Assembly: GCA_017999195.1 (NCBI GenBank)
Contig: JAGOBP010000199.1
Coordinates: 1 to 7,352 of the forward strand
DNA: 7,352 nt
Direction of reading: 5' to 3'
Origin: Thermoflexales bacterium
GTDB taxonomy: Bacteria; Chloroflexota; Anaerolineae; Fen-1058
In this document: positions 5,410 through 7,352 of the stretch, in pieces
Numbering within the stretch: the first letter of the stretch is position 1
Layout of the letters: the number at the start of each line of letters is the position of its first letter
The notes under the pieces: model-generated
What the model saw: the letters and a program-made list of their open reading frames with translations, nothing else
Databases searched by the model: none
Told to the model about the DNA's origin: nothing
Made by a program: the position numbers and the translations under genes

Positions 5410-6555
5410 ATGGCTGCTCGCAAGCGAGATTACTACGAAGTGCTGGGCGTCGAGCGCGGCGCCAATGCGGACGAGATCAAAAAGGCGTACCGCAAATTTG
5501 CGCGCCAATACCATCCCGACGTCAACAAGGCCGCCGATGCCGAGGCCAAGTTCAAGGAATTGAACGAGGCGTATGAAGTGCTGTCGGACGACAACAAACG
5601 CGCGGCCTACGATCGCTTCGGGCACGCGGCCGTTGACGGCAGCGCGGGGGCCGGCCCGGGCGGCGGCTTCACCGGCGACTTCAGCGGCTTTGGCGGGCTG
5701 GGCGACATCTTCGAAGAGTTCTTCGGCATGGGCGGCCAGCGGGCGGGTTCGCGCCGCACGCCGCGCCGGGGCGCTGATCTGCGTTATGACATGCCCATCT
5801 CGTTTGAGGAAGCGGCCTTTGGCCTGGAGCGCGAGATCGAAGTGGCGCGCTATGAAACGTGTACGCGTTGCAGCGGCAAAGGCGCCGAACCCGGCACCAC
5901 GCCGTTGCGCTGCAGCACCTGCAACGGCACGGGCGAAGTGCGCCGCGTGCAGCAATCGATTCTCGGCTCATTCGTCAATGTGACCACCTGCCCCACCTGC
6001 CGTGGCGAAGGCGAGACCATCTCGCTGCCGTGTACGCAATGTCGCGGCCAGCGCAAGACGCGCGCCGTGCGCAAGTTAACGGTCAAAGTCCCGCCCGGCG
6101 TCGATACCGGCACGCAGATTCGCTTGACGGGCGAAGGCGAATTGGGCGAATACGGCGGCCCGGTGGGCAACTTGTACGTCGTGCTGGAAGTGAAGCCGCA
6201 CATGTTCTTCCGCCGCCGCGAAGATGACGTGGTGCTGGAAGTGCAGGTCAACGTGGCGCAAGCCGCGCTGGGCGATGAGATCGTCGTACCAACGCTGGAC
6301 GGCGACGAAAAGATCGCCATTCCGGCCGGCACGCAGACGGGGCGCGTCATTCCGGTGCGGGGCCGGGGCATCCCGCATTTGCGGCGACAGGGCCGCGGCG
6401 ATCAACTCGTAGTGGTGCAGGTCACCGTGCCCACCCAGTTGACGAGCGATCAACGCAAGTTGTTTGCCGAGTTGGCGAAGACGTTGGGCAAAGAAGTGAT
6501 TCCGCAAAATGAAAAAGGCTTCATCGATAAATTGAAGGATTTGTTTACGGTATAA
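5410..6555 (+). CDS. dnaJ: Chaperone protein DnaJ (type I Hsp40)
   Basis: DnaJ delivers substrates to DnaK and stimulates its ATPase. The 381 residues show the full type I layout. The J domain (about 7-73) has the essential HPD at 35-37 and the YDRFG end. A Gly/Phe-rich segment spans about 74-115. The zinc-finger region has four CxxC motifs: CTRCSGKG (151-158), CSTCNGTG (168-175), CPTCRGEG (194-201) and CTQCRGQR (208-215). All eight cysteines are present, but the fourth motif ends in Arg instead of Gly. The C-terminal substrate-binding and dimerisation domains follow, with VPPGVDTGTQIRLTGEGE (227-244). The ATG at 5410 gives the standard start before RDYYEVLGV (6-14). It is the last gene of the operon, separated from dnaK by 80 bp of repeat DNA and followed by a strong terminator. 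Confidence 0.98.
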   Translation: MAARKRDYYEVLGVERGANADEIKKAYRKFARQYHPDVNKAADAEAKFKELNEAYEVLSDDNKRAAYDRFGHAAVDGSAGAGPGGGFTGDFSGFGGLGDIFEEFFGMGGQRAGSRRTPRRGADLRYDMPISFEEAAFGLEREIEVARYETCTRCSGKGAEPGTTPLRCSTCNGTGEVRRVQQSILGSFVNVTTCPTCRGEGETISLPCTQCRGQRKTRAVRKLTVKVPPGVDTGTQIRLTGEGELGEYGGPVGNLYVVLEVKPHMFFRRREDDVVLEVQVNVAQAALGDEIVVPTLDGDEKIAIPAGTQTGRVIPVRGRGIPHLRRQGRGDQLVVVQVTVPTQLTSDQRKLFAELAKTLGKEVIPQNEKGFIDKLKDLFTV

Positions 6556-6585
6556 GTAAACAAATAGGCAAGGAAACAAGTAAAA
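6554..6585 (+). repeat. Degenerate octamer repeat after the dnaJ stop
   Basis: Four consecutive 8-bp units near AAGTAAAC lie at 6554-6561, 6562-6569, 6570-6577 and 6578-6585. The first begins inside the dnaJ TAA stop and the last supplies the A-run of the terminator's left arm. Match to the consensus varies: unit 2 is the most diverged. The period differs from the heptamers in the two upstream spacers. No function can be assigned. Confidence 0.55.
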
Positions 6586-6612
6586 CGCCGATCAAAAATG
6601 ATCGGCGTTTTT
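6582..6612. terminator. Bidirectional intrinsic terminator between dnaJ and the tetR gene
   Basis: Perfect 13-bp arms AAAACGCCGATCA (6582-6594) and TGATCGGCGTTTT (6599-6611) flank an AAAA loop. The + strand continues as a T-rich run (TTTTTGTTTG from 6608) and the minus strand reads U-rich through the left arm. It lies 27 bp after the dnaJ stop and 19 bp beyond the minus-strand tetR stop, so it can end transcription from both convergent operons. Confidence 0.93.
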
Positions 6613-6630
6613 GTTTGCAACTCGATCGGT

Positions 6631-7236
6631 TTACTGCGCCCCATCGAGCGAGCGGAGACTCTGCGCGAACAGATCAATCAAGCGGCGAAAACTCTCATCA
6701 CAGTCCAGCGGCAGGCCAAAGCCGCCGGCCACTTCCAGCGTGGCAAAGCCATGCACGATGCTGCGCAGGCCGCGCACCGCGTGCAGCGCCTCTTTGCCCT
6801 GCAGGCCAAACGACGCCACCACCGCCAGCGCGATTTGCACCACACGCTCTTGTGCCGTCTGCAACTCCGCATCGATCGGTGTTTGCAGTCCCGCCGAACG
6901 CACGCCCGTCATATACAGCCCGGTGTGATCTTTGACGTAAGCACGATAGGCTTCAGCCAGCGCCAGCACCGCGCCCACGCCAGACTTGCCAATGGCCGCA
7001 TTGCCCATGACTTCGCCCAACTCACGCGTGCTGCGCAAAGCCAAAGCGCGATACAGGCCGGGCAAACCGTCGATGTGGTTATACAGCGACGGCGTTTGCA
7101 CCTCAAGGTCTTTGGCCAAGCGCCCCAACGAGAGCGCCTCAAGCCCTTCGGCCTCGATGAGTTCGACGGCGGTTTGCACCACGGTCATGGTGTCTAATTT
7201 CGCACGGCGCGGCTGTGTTTTAGTTTTTGCTTTCAT
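6631..7236 (-). CDS. TetR/AcrR-family transcriptional regulator
   Basis: This 201-residue protein should be a dimeric, ligand-responsive DNA-binding repressor. A Lys/Arg-rich N-terminus (2-14) precedes the TetR helix-turn-helix domain (about 16-65), with VVQTAVELIEAEGLEALSL (19-37) and the recognition-helix hallmark SLYNHI (50-55). The C-terminal half contains IVHGFATLE (160-168), resembling the ligand domain of TetR regulators named for a conserved WHG motif, here with VHG in place of WHG. The ATG at 7236 lies inside the 3' end of the upstream hydrolase gene (17-nt overlap), with GAAGG 6 nt before it on the coding strand. A later ATG (codon 17) would remove the basic arm and the start of helix 1. 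Being coupled to a hydrolase gene, it may regulate that operon. The ligand is unknown, and the promoter and likely operator lie beyond the window. Confidence 0.92.
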   Translation of the reverse strand: MKAKTKTQPRRAKLDTMTVVQTAVELIEAEGLEALSLGRLAKDLEVQTPSLYNHIDGLPGLYRALALRSTRELGEVMGNAAIGKSGVGAVLALAEAYRAYVKDHTGLYMTGVRSAGLQTPIDAELQTAQERVVQIALAVVASFGLQGKEALHAVRGLRSIVHGFATLEVAGGFGLPLDCDESFRRLIDLFAQSLRSLDGAQ

Positions 7237-7352
7237 GGAAGGCCTTCAAGGTTGACAGGATGATCGGGCCGACGATGTCCGGCATTTCGGCGTGCGGATA
7301 ATGCCCGGCATTCTCAATCATTTGATGTGTGCCGCGCAAACTGGCTGACACC
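7220..7352 (-). CDS. Alpha/beta-hydrolase fold protein, C-terminal end (partial)
   Basis: The last 43 codons and the TAA stop (7220-7222) of a gene entering from the right edge are visible. The segment HQMIENAGHYPHAEMPDIVGPII is typical of the C-terminus of alpha/beta hydrolases: the His of NAGH corresponds to the catalytic His of the Ser-Asp/Glu-His triad, and the following P-H-x-E-x-P stretch leads to the final helix. The nucleophile elbow and acid residue are outside the window, so substrate and exact subfamily (esterase, haloalkane dehalogenase-like, epoxide hydrolase-like) cannot be told. It overlaps the start of the tetR gene by 17 nt in a different frame, which suggests co-transcription and translational coupling. 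Confidence 0.85.
   Translation of the reverse strand, partial: VSASLRGTHQMIENAGHYPHAEMPDIVGPIILSTLKAFHESKN

Overview
The window carries a class I heat-shock operon, hrcA-grpE-dnaK-dnaJ, on the + strand. A strong sigma-70-type promoter and a perfect CIRCE operator precede it, and a bidirectional intrinsic terminator closes it. The DNA is GC-rich. The gene order, CIRCE control, the N-terminal-lobe insertion in DnaK that classical Bacillota proteins lack, and the DnaK tail ending in DDVIDGEF all suggest a deep-branching non-proteobacterial lineage. Chloroflexota (Anaerolineae-like) is my best guess from family resemblance; this is inference and was not tested by search.

Layout. Bases 1-143 hold the 3' end of a family 2 glycosyltransferase, coupled by an ATGA overlap to a polyprenyl-phosphate glycosylphosphotransferase (140-1552). 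These are the end of a surface-polysaccharide or exopolysaccharide cluster. Bases 1553-1671 hold the heat-shock promoter (-35 TTGACA, -10 TATAAT, 18 bp spacer) and CIRCE. Then come hrcA (1672-2727), grpE (2817-3359, GTG start), dnaK (3416-5329) and dnaJ (5410-6555). A 13-bp perfect terminator hairpin (6582-6611) separates dnaJ from a convergent minus-strand pair: an alpha/beta-hydrolase fold protein whose 3' end enters the window (7220-7352), and a TetR-family regulator (6631-7236) overlapping it by 17 nt.

How it works together. HrcA represses its own operon by binding CIRCE. DnaK, its J-domain co-chaperone DnaJ and its nucleotide exchange factor GrpE form the Hsp70 folding cycle, so one regulated transcript supplies the repressor and the whole machine. 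The start regions differ: hrcA has no clear Shine-Dalgarno (SD), grpE uses GTG, dnaK has ATG with a well-placed GGAG, and dnaJ has a crowded SD next to a large hairpin. This would fit DnaK being made in excess.

What is less ordinary. Each short spacer after grpE holds degenerate short-period repeats: about 4 heptamers between grpE and dnaK, a different heptamer in two opposed blocks between dnaK and dnaJ (giving a hairpin with 17-bp perfect arms), and four octamers between the dnaJ stop and the terminator. The HrcA DNA-binding domain also seems to carry an insertion of about 10 residues. I see no defence system, mobile element, CRISPR array or RNA gene, and no convincing new multi-gene system; the genes themselves are standard.
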